DNA of 64,000 nt from contig OZ010800.1 in the NCBI GenBank assembly GCA_963932465.1, positions 36,322,352 through 36,386,351 on the forward strand, read 5' to 3'. This document shows, piece after piece, positions 11,640-22,309 of the stretch. Below the pieces are notes generated by a model. That model saw only the letters and a program-made list of their open reading frames with translations, did not search any database and had not been told where the DNA came from. Position numbers and translations under genes: made by a program. Within the stretch, counting starts at the first letter, position 1. The number at the start of each line of letters is the position of its first letter. This stretch comes from Maratus speciosus. Its lineage: Eukaryota > Arthropoda > Arachnida > Araneae > Salticidae.

Positions 11640-11985
11640 TTGAAATCACAGTGTTTATGACAAGTATCACACAAGTTTATCACAAATGACACATATTTCA
11701 CAAATTGGTCACAGTGTGACTTCAAAGCATTGTCGCTTTCGTCACAGGTTCGTCACAAAGTTAATGCCAAAATAGTCACAAATGACACACTTTTCACAAA
11801 TTTGTCACACCGTGACTTCACAGAGTGGTCACACATTGACGTCACAAACTACCTCTAAAACGGCCATAACGACCTCGCATTCTAGCCACTATGACGTCAC
11901 ATCGACGTCACGTGACGTCACATCGACGGTCACAAAATCACAGTGTGACTTCACAACGACGTCGCCGTGACGTCACCCTGCCTTT
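11640..11985. repeat. Second GTCAC/TGACGTCA-rich patch
   Basis: A dense series of TCACAAATGACAC, GTCACAGTGTGAC and TGACGTCAC words, resembling 5885-6200. It directly adjoins the SINE pair. The open frames across it reflect the repeated TCAC/GTGAC words, not a gene. Confidence 0.4.
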
Positions 11986-12239
11986 CGGAAGGAAACGCGT
12001 ACGTACCTCTCCCCTTACATTTTTTATGGAGAAAAAACTGGTCACGAGACCAAAGTTCATGAATACGTTTTTGTCTTTTTAAAGGCCGGTTCAGATCGCA
12101 TAGAATAGATGAGAAAGTAACCAAACAGATCCAAAAAAAACTCCAATGATTATTAGTAAGATAGTACTTTTAATTAAGTCATGAAAAGTAGGGGGAGAGG
12201 TACAAGAGGGGAAGCACAAGACACTTCTTAGTAGAGGTC

Positions 12240-12425
12240 TGCACGGGCCGGAATTTCCAGGCCCGGGCCCGGCCCGGCCCGAACGAAAGCTATCTTGGCC
12301 CGGCCCGGCCCGGAGTAAAAATTGGAAGTTCGGCCCGAGCCCGGCCCGGCCCGTTTGCATTTTTACAGTTCTCGGCCCGGCCCGTACAAAAATCAGTGAA
12401 ATCAGGCCCGGCCCGGCCCGACCCG
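12240..12425. repeat. GGCCCGG array, left subterminal region of the hAT element
   Basis: Clusters of GGCCCGGCCCGGCCCG are separated by short AT-rich spacers and followed by a long A run. They lie directly inside the left terminus. The open frame here (12091-12477, minus) is produced by the repeat. A role as transposase binding sites is a guess. Confidence 0.7.
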
Positions 12426-12639
12426 ACACAATTTCAAAAAAAAAAAAAAAAAAAAGAAATCCATTTTTTCTCAACATACAATTAAGATTCTTTTAATGAA
12501 TACTACATACATATTTATGGGAACATTTTACAGTATATTTTACATTACTATGATGTTCGCAAAACAGAAAACACACAATAGTAAATATTAACGGTTACTT
12601 ACAGTGTTTTAGTCATCGTGTCTACAGACATTTCAAAAT

Positions 12640-13095
12640 GGAAATAAGGATTCATTAAAAGATTAATGTACTTCAGAATAAAGGATTAAAAACATGATAA
12701 CTTTTGAAGCTGTATAATAAAAAGTAGATTTGTGAAAATATTTCTCTCATTTTTAAGGCTTTTCTCAAATCCAAAGGAGCTACATTTCGACACATTTATG
12801 AATTCTTTTCTTTTCGGAAACGCGTAAGATTGGCAGGTATTCTAATTCAGAAGCTATGTAAATGTGTTTTTTTTTTCATAGATAAAAGCAATATATCTTT
12901 CTGAAAATACTGTCAAAGTTAGCGTTTTGAATCGAATTTCCGGAAGCGATAGCACAGGAAAGGAGAAAAACGTACAGTCACGTGACATGAATCTCTGTTA
13001 TCTCTGTAAGTAATTTATCAAATATGGAAAAAGCTATTCGTTTCCAAATGCCTTCAATAGGCAGGCCTGTCAATTTTATGCCTTTATTATGGGTT
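12640..13095 (+). repeat. Left-interior block shared with the 62-63.5 kb copies
   Basis: This block shares long similarity with the complement of 63150-63560 (for example ATAACTTTTGAAG followed by TGTATAATAAAA, and TCTCAAATCCAAAGGA). It is more weakly similar to 62088-62470 and 62650-63010 on the plus strand. It is part of the interior of the GGCCCGG hAT family and non-coding. Confidence 0.6.
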
Positions 13096-14280
13096 TTTTT
13101 TTTCTCTGAGCAGTTAAATTTCCACCTAGATTGAATCCTGTATATAGAATCATAACAATAACTTTTAGCTGAATTACAGAATTACTGTAAAAGAAAACTT
13201 TAACACTAAGATATCAATGCCACACTTAAAGAATTTTAAAACTGCAACAAAATACTAAAGCAAATACAGGGTTCTCAATTTATCTGCTCAGATCAACCCC
13301 AACAATTGTCATAGAGTCAGAATATTCATGCATGACCAGAGAAAATCACTTAAAAAGAGATGAATATAATTAATTAAATGAAATTTAAACATACCGCAAG
13401 ACAAATTACTTAAAGGAATATGAATGAACTGAAAAGGTAGATTAATTTGAGAATTTTGAATAAGTTCACAGTCAAGAGCTGAGATATGAAAACAAGCTTC
13501 AAAGTCATACATAAAAAGAATCTAACTCTATGGGCTGTGATCGTAATGTGGCTAAATTCATTAAATTGTAAAGGTGTGTAAAATTGAAAATTTTAGTTAA
13601 CTTAAGCTGTTTACCTTCATTACAACAAAAAACTAGAAGAAACACTGTTCATATTCTCTATATTCTTCAATTTATTAATGATTACTTTTAAATCTTTATT
13701 TTTAAATTAATATATAATTAATTCTAGAGAAACAGACCATTTCTACTTCTTCTTGGGTTAATTTGAACTGAAACATTTATTCTCATTATTTCTGTTTTTT
13801 AAAGTATATTTACTTATTTAAACCTAGTGAAGTTACTTTATTGAAGAATACTTTTAGCAGTGCGAAAATAGATACAAGTCAAGAGAATAAGATTAAAATT
13901 AAATTTAATTCTTCATAGGGAGTTTAAACTCTTGTACATACAGGTGTTTCAAAACTTATTTCTCAAGTTAACACAATTAACAAATGATATTGTAAATATT
14001 CTAACATTAATAGGACAGATTTTTATCATGTTGACATTTTCTGGCTTCAATTATATAGATTGCAACTTTTAAAACAAAGATAATCAATCATTACGTTATA
14101 ATGGAACAAGAGAAAAAAAACTTAACATACCCAATGTAATCCATAGTAGGTTTCCGACATGGTACATCACAAATTATTCTATTTTCTTTTAACATAGTTA
14201 TCTTAAACACAATTTTTTAGATGACTTTTCTTTGACGACCATATCTTAACTGGCAGTGTTTTTTTTTTTTTTTTGTTTTC
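13096..14280. other. Non-coding interior of the hAT element
   Basis: AT-rich sequence without recognisable genes, ending in a T run just before the left LTR. It is part of the hAT interior. Confidence 0.5.
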
Positions 14281-15677
14281 TGTAGTAGAAAAAACTCCTT
14301 ATCTTGAAAATAGTTTCAGGGGGTGGGCTACACCCCACACACTTCCTTCGGTACGCAGCTTTACCCGATGAGTTAGGAAATCGTTTTGGAATTTGAAGTC
14401 AGGAGCCAATCTCGCTCTCCGTGGAAGTAGCTGGAATTGTTTTGCTTCAACTTTAAACTAGCCGGCATCCTCCGTGATATATTTCTAGGATAAATCAATG
14501 TTTAGCAAAAAAGGGAGCGGAACGCTAACGTCTTGCTTCGCATGCTCACGATTTATCTTGGATCTCTATTTCACAGAATCTGATATCAGGGCATTTTTTT
14601 ACTTGTCCGATGCTCGGTCAGCAGCCAGGTATATCCAGCTTACCAGTACAGTCGAAAGATGCACCTTCTAAAGCCGCGCTCGCTTACCGTTCATTTTAAA
14701 AAAAACGAAAAGCACTTACAATTCAATTCATACTCTTTACTCGCAAGAGTTGATCTTCTCTGTCCTCGGTCTCAAAAGCGAATCCTTAATAAAAATTGTT
14801 TCATGCCTCGACAAAAAAGGGGGGGGGTTTCCCGGGCCCCTTTGGCCCCTCAAAATTTTATGTTGTTTCACATCTTACTGCACTCAGGACCCCTCTAAAA
14901 AAAAAAAACGCTACACGACCAACAAACCACGCGCTCGCTTCTCGCGTCCCCTCAATTCTTCCCGCGTTACTTCCCAGGAAGCAATAAAGGGTGGAGGCGA
15001 AAGCTATTTTCATTGGTCAATTTCCCTACCTAATGCCAAGAACATCTCGTTGCTATGTCCCTCTAACCACGGGGAGATCACGTGAACTCAAATCTCAGAA
15101 GCCCAGGCAATACTTGCACCTGCTTAAAAAATTGTTTTTCGTAAACAAAGTCATAAAACTGCATTGTAAAAGGGGCTGGTATGCTATGAGAAAAATAGCA
15201 TTCCCACACAATAATCCTATGTTTAAAATGTAAACGTGTGTGGTCCCAATTATTTCTGAACACAGCTGACCATTTACCCCACGTTTGCTAGTAAAAGAGA
15301 GAAAAGGGAGATTTTTTTTTTTTTTGTGAGAGAGTATCCCAAAAGAAAAGGTTTTATTTACAGAAAAATAGAGGAATGTTTTTGAATAACAACATTTACA
15401 TGTTGTAACATAATTTAAGTACGAGAAATTAATAAAAAGAAAGGGTGCTTAATTTATTAAATTACTTTTATTTATTTATTTATTTTTATTAATTTTAGAA
15501 AACACAACTGACTTTAAACTGAACTCTTAAAAATAAAGAAAGTGTACAATGAAAAATTTTGACTAGAACTAAGCTATTAATGATATACAAAAAAATGGGG
15601 GGAGGGGGCGCGTGCTGTGTACAAATAATATATTTTAAAATGAAAATTTCTTAAAAATAAGTAAATTACGCCTAACA
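14281..15677 (-). repeat. 3' LTR
   Basis: 1397 bp. On the minus strand it begins TGTTAGGCG and ends CTACTACA, the TG...CA ends usual for LTRs. It contains a GC-richer central part (14800-15080), which in this element class would be the promoter region. It matches 24026-25419 except for G15003 (A in the other LTR), one extra G in a G run and two extra T in a T run. Short frames inside it are not genes. Confidence 0.92.
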
Positions 15678-17558
15678 GGATTCCCCGTCGGTTGAAAAAA
15701 AATCAATTTTTTTTGAATGAAATACAAAAAAAAATTTATTTTTTGAATGTCAAAGAAGAAACACAAGGCCAAAAATTTCAAAACGAAAAAATTAAAAAAA
15801 AACCCAGTACATGTCCCAATGAGTCACTTACTTAATCTCGGTGAATCTACTCAAGGATCTTTGACCATCAAAACAAACTAAACTTCAGCCCGAAAGACAG
15901 ATCAGAGTCCCGTTGTACATTCGCCACTACTGCAACACACTCCGGAAATGTGAAACAGTAGTTTGACTACAGCAAACTTCCCAAAAGGTCCAAAATTGTA
16001 AATGTTAGAAACAAAAACTGAGATACCTATACTACGTATAAAAATTATCTACTTTTCCACACACAATTCACAGACGAAAATCACCATGACTGCAATTTAT
16101 TTCTGGACAATGGCGAGCAAAGTTAGTATATGAGATCGCCGACTTGAGAACTACCACTAGAGCTCACTCTAGTTATACCGTACCCGAACTCCACTTTAAT
16201 AACACTAACCAAATATCCCCAACTTTGTATAGCAATATACTTACTACCTATTCCGGGGGGATTAATTTTGACTTATAGCACTGCCAGCCAGATATGGACA
16301 CAAAATATATATATGCACAGTTATATAAACAAAACATAAAATCAATACACTAGTGCACAACTGGACAATAGAATACACATAAACAGAGACAAAAAAAAAT
16401 TAACATTAGGTATATATTGTTGACAAATACATATCACTCGGAAAAATGTGGATTAGAGTTCTTCAGACTGGTGAAAAATTGTTCGTTTGAATTTTAGAAA
16501 CACATAAGATCTTTCTGAGTTTTACAACTGCACTTACAGGGCCACTGTGCATTTGGTAAGTGTATGCCGCAATGTGTGTTGCAGATAAGAACACGTAAAA
16601 ATTATATACCAACTTTGGTTATCAAAATTTTGCTAAAATATCCACAAACATTAAACAGTTTGATACACCAACTGTGGTGGTGAATAATTACACCCAAAAT
16701 CGAAAAAGGGAAGGCAGAAAACAACAAAAAAAAATTAAAAAAAAAAACCGGTATACAGATTTAAAATGAGATGAATTAATGTAAATACACACCAAACATT
16801 TTAATACTTACATTTAGATAAACAAACCTCAGTTCCAACCTACATACTAGAAAATTTTGAACTAAAACCCCTTTAATTCAAAACAAGAAAAATGTTTGAA
16901 ATACATACACCTGAGTTGTAAACAAATAGTATACTTCTATACTTATACACTAACTCACACCTCAGATACACTAATCTGTGTAATTTCAAACAGTATTTAA
17001 AAGTGTGTATTCCCTAAAGAATAACAATTCTAGTACCTACCCTAGAAAACCAAGTAAAATTACACACTAATATACAAAATTTTATACATAAGTACTTTAA
17101 TACGTATATTAAATAAAATATACCTATCCTTGCTAAACCATTACCTTAAAAAACAATGCATATACATAAAACACAAAGCGAATAAGAAGAATTTGATGCA
17201 TGCATAATTCCATTAAAAATGTACAGAAAATTTTCAAAGTTCAGAAAATACAGCTAAAAATTCGGAAAAATGCATAATAAATTAAACAATGTATGTGCGG
17301 AGTACGTTTTAATATTAAAATAACCTAAATACACACTAGAAATAATAATAACTAAGTTAGAAAACATCTAGTATATTGACAACAAACTTCCGTTACCCGG
17401 ACACAAAATCAAAACAAGTTTAAAGTTCCTCAAAAAATTAATTACGTACTAAAATGCACAAAATAACATTAAAAGAATGCTAAACATATATATATATATA
17501 TACAAAAAAATATTAAAATAAAAACTATTCTAGGCAAAGATTAGTGCTTAAAAAGTTG
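15678..17558 (-). other. Non-coding tail of the retrotransposon between pol and 3' LTR
   Basis: About 1.9 kb of A-rich sequence with no open frame of note. This is where an env gene would sit in an errantivirus-like element, and none is visible. On the minus strand the bases before the LTR include GACGGGGAA, a possible polypurine tract. Confidence 0.6.
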
Positions 17559-20330
17559 CTACACTCTATAATTTGGCTTATCTCTCCTTTCACGGAATCC
17601 ATATTGACTGGTCGGGACAGCATTCGATTTAGTTGGTATCGATTGTAAGTGACTAACATTCGAAGTACGCGATGCATCCGCATTACAATCCGACGTAACT
17701 TGATTAGCTGAATTCCCTCCCGGTGCTGGATCTGAGAGCTGAACGTCGCCTGAATTTTCCTCATGCGTATCGCTGGAAACTGGGGGGGAAGAATGATGAG
17801 CCATACTTTCGCTATCTGCCTCTGCTGAACTTAAGGGCGATTGCTCTGCGCTGTCTGCTGTATCTGGCGTGCTCCGTGGGGTCGAAAAAACTGGGACGAA
17901 GTTACGTCCGCGCCTGCGCTTCCGTGGTGCAAGAAAATCGAAGTTGCTTGTCGAAGGGACGTCAGTTACAATCGGACTGGACTCAATCGATATAGAATCG
18001 ACATCCTGCTGTTGTTGTTTTGGTACAAAAATGGGATTTCTGCTTTTAAACTCCGTTAGTCTGTCAACATGTACAACTTGCGTTTTAGATAAGTTAGATT
18101 GAAGAGCAATTTTAAAATTTACTTCACTTAATTTTTCAGTTATAGTGTAAGGACCATTATTAAATTTAGAGAGCTTTTTTGACTGACCTGGCTTTACGGA
18201 AGGTGTGAATAACCAGACAGAATCCCCTACTTTGAAATTTTTACACACTGCAGTTTTTTCACGATACTTCTCTTGTTTTTCTGAAACTTTAACAAGACTG
18301 CTGTGTACTTCCGTGTATACTTTTCTCAATGCAGGAAATAAGAGTTCACAATATGAAGGAGTATCATTGTAATTTAAAGTTGTAGGGGTAGAAAAAATTT
18401 TATACGGAAGGTTAAGATTTCTTCCAAACATTACTGCAGCGGGGGTTAAGTTTGTGGATGAGTGTACTGCTGTGCGGAGGGCTAAAAGAGCAAATTTGAG
18501 TTTTGTATCCCAGTCTGTTTGATTTTGGTTGACGATATGACATAGGGCATTTTTCAATGTCTGATTTTGTCGCTCCACTTGTGCATTCCCGCTTGGATGA
18601 AACGGGGTTGTCTGAATGTGTTTGGTGCCAAACTTCTTATAGACTTTCTCTATAGCTTCTGATATTAAATTTTTTCCTTTGTCAGTTGTGATATATGAAG
18701 GTGCTCCATATCTTGACACGAAGTCAGCAAGGGTATCAGCTATCATATCTGAAGTGATATCGGATACTGCGTATGCTTCAGGCCATTTTGAAAACGCATC
18801 AATATATGCAACAATAAACTTATTACCCGAAAAAGTCTGGGGCAAGGGACCCAAGATGTCCAAATTTACCTTTGAGAGTGGGAATTCAGGGGTAGGCATT
18901 CTTTGCAATGGGGCGAGATGTTTTGCCTTGTGTGCACGTCTCTGTTGGCAACTAATGCAGGACTCTACTAGATGTTTGACATCAGCGGACATGCCTGGCC
19001 AGTAAAAATTTTCGCGAATGCGATCAATGGTTTTCTGGAAGGCTTGATGACAAGCAGCTAGAGAATCGTGAGTTAGTGCAAACACCTGGGGGATAAGTTC
19101 TCTTGGTACCACAAGTCTGGGCAATTTATTCAGCACAAGAGAATCTCTAGTGTCCTCGCCCACTAAAAGATCATCTTGGAAGAAAAATCGCATATACTTG
19201 GGTGCAATTTCCACCCCTTGGTCTAATTTTTGAGCAATCTGTATACACTTTTTATCTGATTTTTGCAATTCCCTGATTTTCTCTAATAAATCAGATTGTG
19301 GCATAAACATATTTCCTTTTTCCACTTGAATACAAAAATTGCAGCTGGTCACATTTTCAGAAAAATCATTCTCATTTACATACCTTGATAAGAAATCAGC
19401 TACACTGTTACAACGACCTTTAATAAATTTAATCGCAAAGGTAAAATCTGCAAGAGTGCAAACCCATTTCGCAATTCGGGATGTTGGGTCTTGAATTTTG
19501 AGCATATATGTAAGTGGGGCATGATCTGTATAAATAAAGAAGTGTGTGTTAGCTAAGTAACACTTAAAATGTGAAGTAGCCCATACTAGAGCCAGTAATT
19601 CACGCTCCGTGGTCGAATACCTCGTCTCAGGGTCTTTTAATTTTCTACTGGCAAAGGCGACAGGATGTAAACAGTTGTTATCATCAAATTGCGACAATAC
19701 TGCTCCAAGAGCTGAGCCACTAGCGTCCGTATATAAATGAAATTCCTTATTAAAATCAGGGAGGTTTAAACAAGGTTTAGATATCAAAGCATTTTTTAAA
19801 TCTTCAAATTCTGCCTCTGCTTCCTGATTCCAAACAAAACGACCATTATCTTTAGTTAGTAAAATTAAATTTTTGGCTCTTTTTGAAAAATCGGGAATGA
19901 ATCTCCTATAAAATGATATTGTACCAATAAAGGATCTAACTGCCTTACGAGTTTTAGGTGGTTGGAAATCTTTAATTATTTCAATATTTTTATTGATTGG
20001 TGCAACTTTACCTTTTTTAATCTCAAAACCAAGATATTGAATTGTATCAGATAAGAAAAAACATTTACTAGGTTTTAACTTTAACTTATGTTGGCGAAGT
20101 CTACTGAACACTAAATTTAATTTTTCAAGGTGGGACTCTACATCTTTCGAAGCAATCACAATATCGTCGATATAAACTAGGATACCTAAATTTCCTAAGT
20201 CACCAAAAATAGCATTCATTAATCTTTGAAAAGAATTGCCAGATGTCGATAATCCGAAGCAATTCCTGGCCCACTCAAAGAGTCCTTTATGGGTGATTAT
20301 TGCTGTTTTGTGTCTATCCTCAGGACGCAC
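17559..20330 (-). CDS. pol: Pol, 3' part: reverse transcriptase core, RNase H, integrase
   Basis: A 923-residue open frame that copies the element's RNA into DNA and integrates it. Visible domains: the RT active site YIDD at residues 53-56; RT thumb/connection to about 190; RNase H starting with TDAS at 201; a zinc-binding HHCC module (H421, H428, C458, C461); an integrase core with D491, D550 and E586, the D-x35-E spacing expected of retroelement integrases; and a low-complexity C-terminal tail ending at 17559. There is no chromodomain. The first codon of the open frame is GTG and is not a true start. The frame continues RT from the upstream frame ending at 20297, with a shift near 20330 beside a T/A run. 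As it stands RT is split, so this copy is either recently disabled or affected by a homopolymer sequencing error. Confidence 0.9.
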   Translation of the reverse strand: MRPEDRHKTAIITHKGLFEWARNCFGLSTSGNSFQRLMNAIFGDLGNLGILVYIDDIVIASKDVESHLEKLNLVFSRLRQHKLKLKPSKCFFLSDTIQYLGFEIKKGKVAPINKNIEIIKDFQPPKTRKAVRSFIGTISFYRRFIPDFSKRAKNLILLTKDNGRFVWNQEAEAEFEDLKNALISKPCLNLPDFNKEFHLYTDASGSALGAVLSQFDDNNCLHPVAFASRKLKDPETRYSTTERELLALVWATSHFKCYLANTHFFIYTDHAPLTYMLKIQDPTSRIAKWVCTLADFTFAIKFIKGRCNSVADFLSRYVNENDFSENVTSCNFCIQVEKGNMFMPQSDLLEKIRELQKSDKKCIQIAQKLDQGVEIAPKYMRFFFQDDLLVGEDTRDSLVLNKLPRLVVPRELIPQVFALTHDSLAACHQAFQKTIDRIRENFYWPGMSADVKHLVESCISCQQRRAHKAKHLAPLQRMPTPEFPLSKVNLDILGPLPQTFSGNKFIVAYIDAFSKWPEAYAVSDITSDMIADTLADFVSRYGAPSYITTDKGKNLISEAIEKVYKKFGTKHIQTTPFHPSGNAQVERQNQTLKNALCHIVNQNQTDWDTKLKFALLALRTAVHSSTNLTPAAVMFGRNLNLPYKIFSTPTTLNYNDTPSYCELLFPALRKVYTEVHSSLVKVSEKQEKYREKTAVCKNFKVGDSVWLFTPSVKPGQSKKLSKFNNGPYTITEKLSEVNFKIALQSNLSKTQVVHVDRLTEFKSRNPIFVPKQQQQDVDSISIESSPIVTDVPSTSNFDFLAPRKRRRGRNFVPVFSTPRSTPDTADSAEQSPLSSAEADSESMAHHSSPPVSSDTHEENSGDVQLSDPAPGGNSANQVTSDCNADASRTSNVSHLQSIPTKSNAVPTSQYGFRERRDKPNYRV

Positions 20331-22309
20331 AACTTGCTGGAAAAACCACTCGTTAAATCAAGGGTTGAAAAAAAATTTGACCCAGAAAGTGCATCAACCG
20401 AATCTGTTATATTCGGGATGGGATAAGCATCCTTAACTAAGTTTTTATTAAGGGCGCTGAAATCGACCGCCAATCTATAAGAACCATCCGCTTTCTTAAC
20501 TAAAAGTACAGGGGAGGCGAATTCAGACATAGAGGGGGCTATAATTTCAGCTTTTAAAAGGATATCAAGTTGACTTTCTAACTCTTCTCTAAGCTTATGT
20601 GGGACTCTATATGCTTTACATTTTACGGGTTTATCTGAGGTTAAATTAATTACATGGGGGATAGTGTCACAGCCTGGTAAGTCTAAAACTGAAGCTGCAA
20701 ACACATCTTTATTCTTATCTAAAAATTCTTGCATCTTAAGTTTGAGGGGGGATTCTAAATGATCAAGATTGATATCTGTGCTCCATGTCAGGTCAGCATG
20801 GTCAAAATCATCACCTGGGGCGGGTGTATTTACATTAAAAGCAAAATTACATTTATCATAGTCACAATCAGAATCATCGATACACTTTCGAACTTTGGCA
20901 ACCCTCATTCCCTTTTTAAAAGTTACACTATCATCCGAAAAATTTGCAAAAGATATGTACAGCCCACGTTCCTGAGAACAGACACTTCTAGACGATAATA
21001 CACTATTACAGACTTTCTGTACCAGAGGTTCCAAAATCACATTATCTTTACTTTGAATAAAATTATCTCTTGAACATTTAACTTTTGCTATAACTTTAGA
21101 ATGGGGAGGTATAGTTATTACACTGGTGAGTACCGCAAAACTAATCTCATGATTTTTTGAATTTTTGTCCTCATTACATGTATCGGTACTTGTTTCACTC
21201 AAATGTGCAACTTCACTATTAGTTACATTGACCTGGCAGACAGGATAAACACTTTGCATTTCCCTATTTTTACTTTTTCCCTCCTCCTCATTCATTATAT
21301 CTGAGCTTACGTTAGTATTTACATTATGAATATTTACATTAACACTTATCTCATTTTCATTCGAATTGTTGCAACCTATATTACTATTTACATCATTACT
21401 GTTACTAATACTACTTATACACCCTACATACAGTTTATTATTATTTACATTATCCCCTACATTAAAAATCTCATTCATATTTAGGGAATTTTCTACATTT
21501 GAATTTATCTCTGAGAGATCCTGAACAACAGAGCATTCATCTTTATTTACATTGCTTTGACAATTATCACCAATTACAGCTTTACTCATTTCATTAATGT
21601 TTTTCTCCCTAACCTGTACTTTCCTATCTTCCTTATCTGCTTTTAATTCTAGTTCATCTTTATGATTATACTCCATGTTGTTCAGAGTTTCCCCAGAAGC
21701 TTTATGTTTAAAAAAATTCTCCTTTGGGAAATTTGTTTGACATGCTACAGATTCAGTTTTGTAAAAATTGACATTGTTTATTTTACTATATTCACATTTG
21801 CTGTCAACCAGTGGAGAAGGGAGGGAGTTTTGCACACTATTTTTACACAAAGTCTGCTCGTTTACATTCAAGATAATGGATTTTTGTTGACAATTAATAA
21901 TGGCACTATATTTACTTAAAAAGGGCATACCCAAAATGGCAACAAATTCATTAGCTAATTTTCCTGGTACCACGAAAAATTCTGCCTGACAGTTTACATC
22001 ATTGAACTTAAAGTTTAAATCTATTTTTTCTGTAAGTGGAACCTTTTCACCTGTTACCGTTAAAATCGGGGTATTGCATGGAGTGGTATTTGCAAATGGA
22101 ATAAGATTAAGGCCTTGCCTGGATATCAGATTAATTCCTGAGCCAGTATCACATAACACATTTAAAAAAATATTATTTATAAAAATTTTCATTGTAGGCA
22201 AATTGTAAACAGACAGGGAAAAAACATTATATACAGAGGGAGGAATGTCGTTAGGCCTATCATGAGTCAGTCCGACTGATTCTGACTCAGCCCCTACTCG
22301 TTTAAACCT
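20297..22309 (-). CDS. pol: Pol, 5' part: aspartic protease and start of reverse transcriptase
   Basis: This minus-strand frame is open from 22309, overlaps the end of gag in the -1 frame, and stops at 20297. From the TTG codon at 22201 (the first ATG is at 22192), the retroviral-type protease motif DTGSG is at residues 18-22, with ILGMPFL about 75 residues on. A long asparagine- and serine-rich linker follows (roughly 110-390). The first RT blocks, a VLLVKKADGSYRLAVDFSALN-like stretch and FSTLDLTSGF, are near residues 570-620. The last ~14 residues are out of frame relative to RT. Because the frame has no ATG before the overlap, expression is expected as a Gag-Pol fusion through the frameshift signal at 22263-22306. 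Confidence 0.88.
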   Translation of the reverse strand, partial: RFKRVGAESESVGLTHDRPNDIPPSVYNVFSLSVYNLPTMKIFINNIFLNVLCDTGSGINLISRQGLNLIPFANTTPCNTPILTVTGEKVPLTEKIDLNFKFNDVNCQAEFFVVPGKLANEFVAILGMPFLSKYSAIINCQQKSIILNVNEQTLCKNSVQNSLPSPLVDSKCEYSKINNVNFYKTESVACQTNFPKENFFKHKASGETLNNMEYNHKDELELKADKEDRKVQVREKNINEMSKAVIGDNCQSNVNKDECSVVQDLSEINSNVENSLNMNEIFNVGDNVNNNKLYVGCISSISNSNDVNSNIGCNNSNENEISVNVNIHNVNTNVSSDIMNEEEGKSKNREMQSVYPVCQVNVTNSEVAHLSETSTDTCNEDKNSKNHEISFAVLTSVITIPPHSKVIAKVKCSRDNFIQSKDNVILEPLVQKVCNSVLSSRSVCSQERGLYISFANFSDDSVTFKKGMRVAKVRKCIDDSDCDYDKCNFAFNVNTPAPGDDFDHADLTWSTDINLDHLESPLKLKMQEFLDKNKDVFAASVLDLPGCDTIPHVINLTSDKPVKCKAYRVPHKLREELESQLDILLKAEIIAPSMSEFASPVLLVKKADGSYRLAVDFSALNKNLVKDAYPIPNITDSVDALSGSNFFSTLDLTSGFSSKLCVLRIDTKQQ
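22263..22306 (-). promoter_or_regulatory. -1 ribosomal frameshift signal between gag and pol
   Basis: On the minus strand the heptamer TTTAAAC (22306-22300) sits in the gag frame as T TTA AAC, the classical slippery form X XXY YYZ. It is followed by GAG TAG, the gag stop. Ten bases downstream is a perfect 8-bp stem, TGAGTCAG (22289-22282) with CTGACTCA (22270-22263), and an 11-base loop. Pol is open in exactly the -1 frame across this point. Heptamer, spacing, stem and frame all agree with established -1 frameshifting in retroelements. Confidence 0.85.

Larger units (their letters stand above)
10911..11650. repeat. Inverted pair of tRNA-headed SINE units
   Basis: Two ~340-bp units face each other around ~11300. 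Each has a tRNA-like head (11012-11084 on -, 11515-11587 on +), a body containing CATCTTGTGCTGCGTTTGTA in both orientations, and a ~75-bp terminal module (TTCGCCTT followed by an AAATTGAAA-type tract). The module appears three times, near 10915, 11240 and, reversed, 11350. The right half is a diverged reverse complement of the left. Confidence 0.65.

Noticed and set aside
12091..12477. Open frame of 128 residues on the minus strand (and 25834-26172 on the plus strand)
   Set aside because: Both are readings of the GGCCCGG arrays; the proline/glycine/arginine repeats follow the DNA repeat.
14659..15263. Several short frames inside the left LTR, repeated at 24404-25084
   Set aside because: They lie in the LTR, overlap one another in different frames and cross homopolymers that differ between the LTRs.
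15678..17558. Possible env gene downstream of pol
   Set aside because: No open frame of useful length, signal peptide or membrane segment was seen; the stretch is A-rich non-coding.
17723..19005. Plus-strand frames opposite the integrase region
   Set aside because: Shadows of the minus-strand pol gene.
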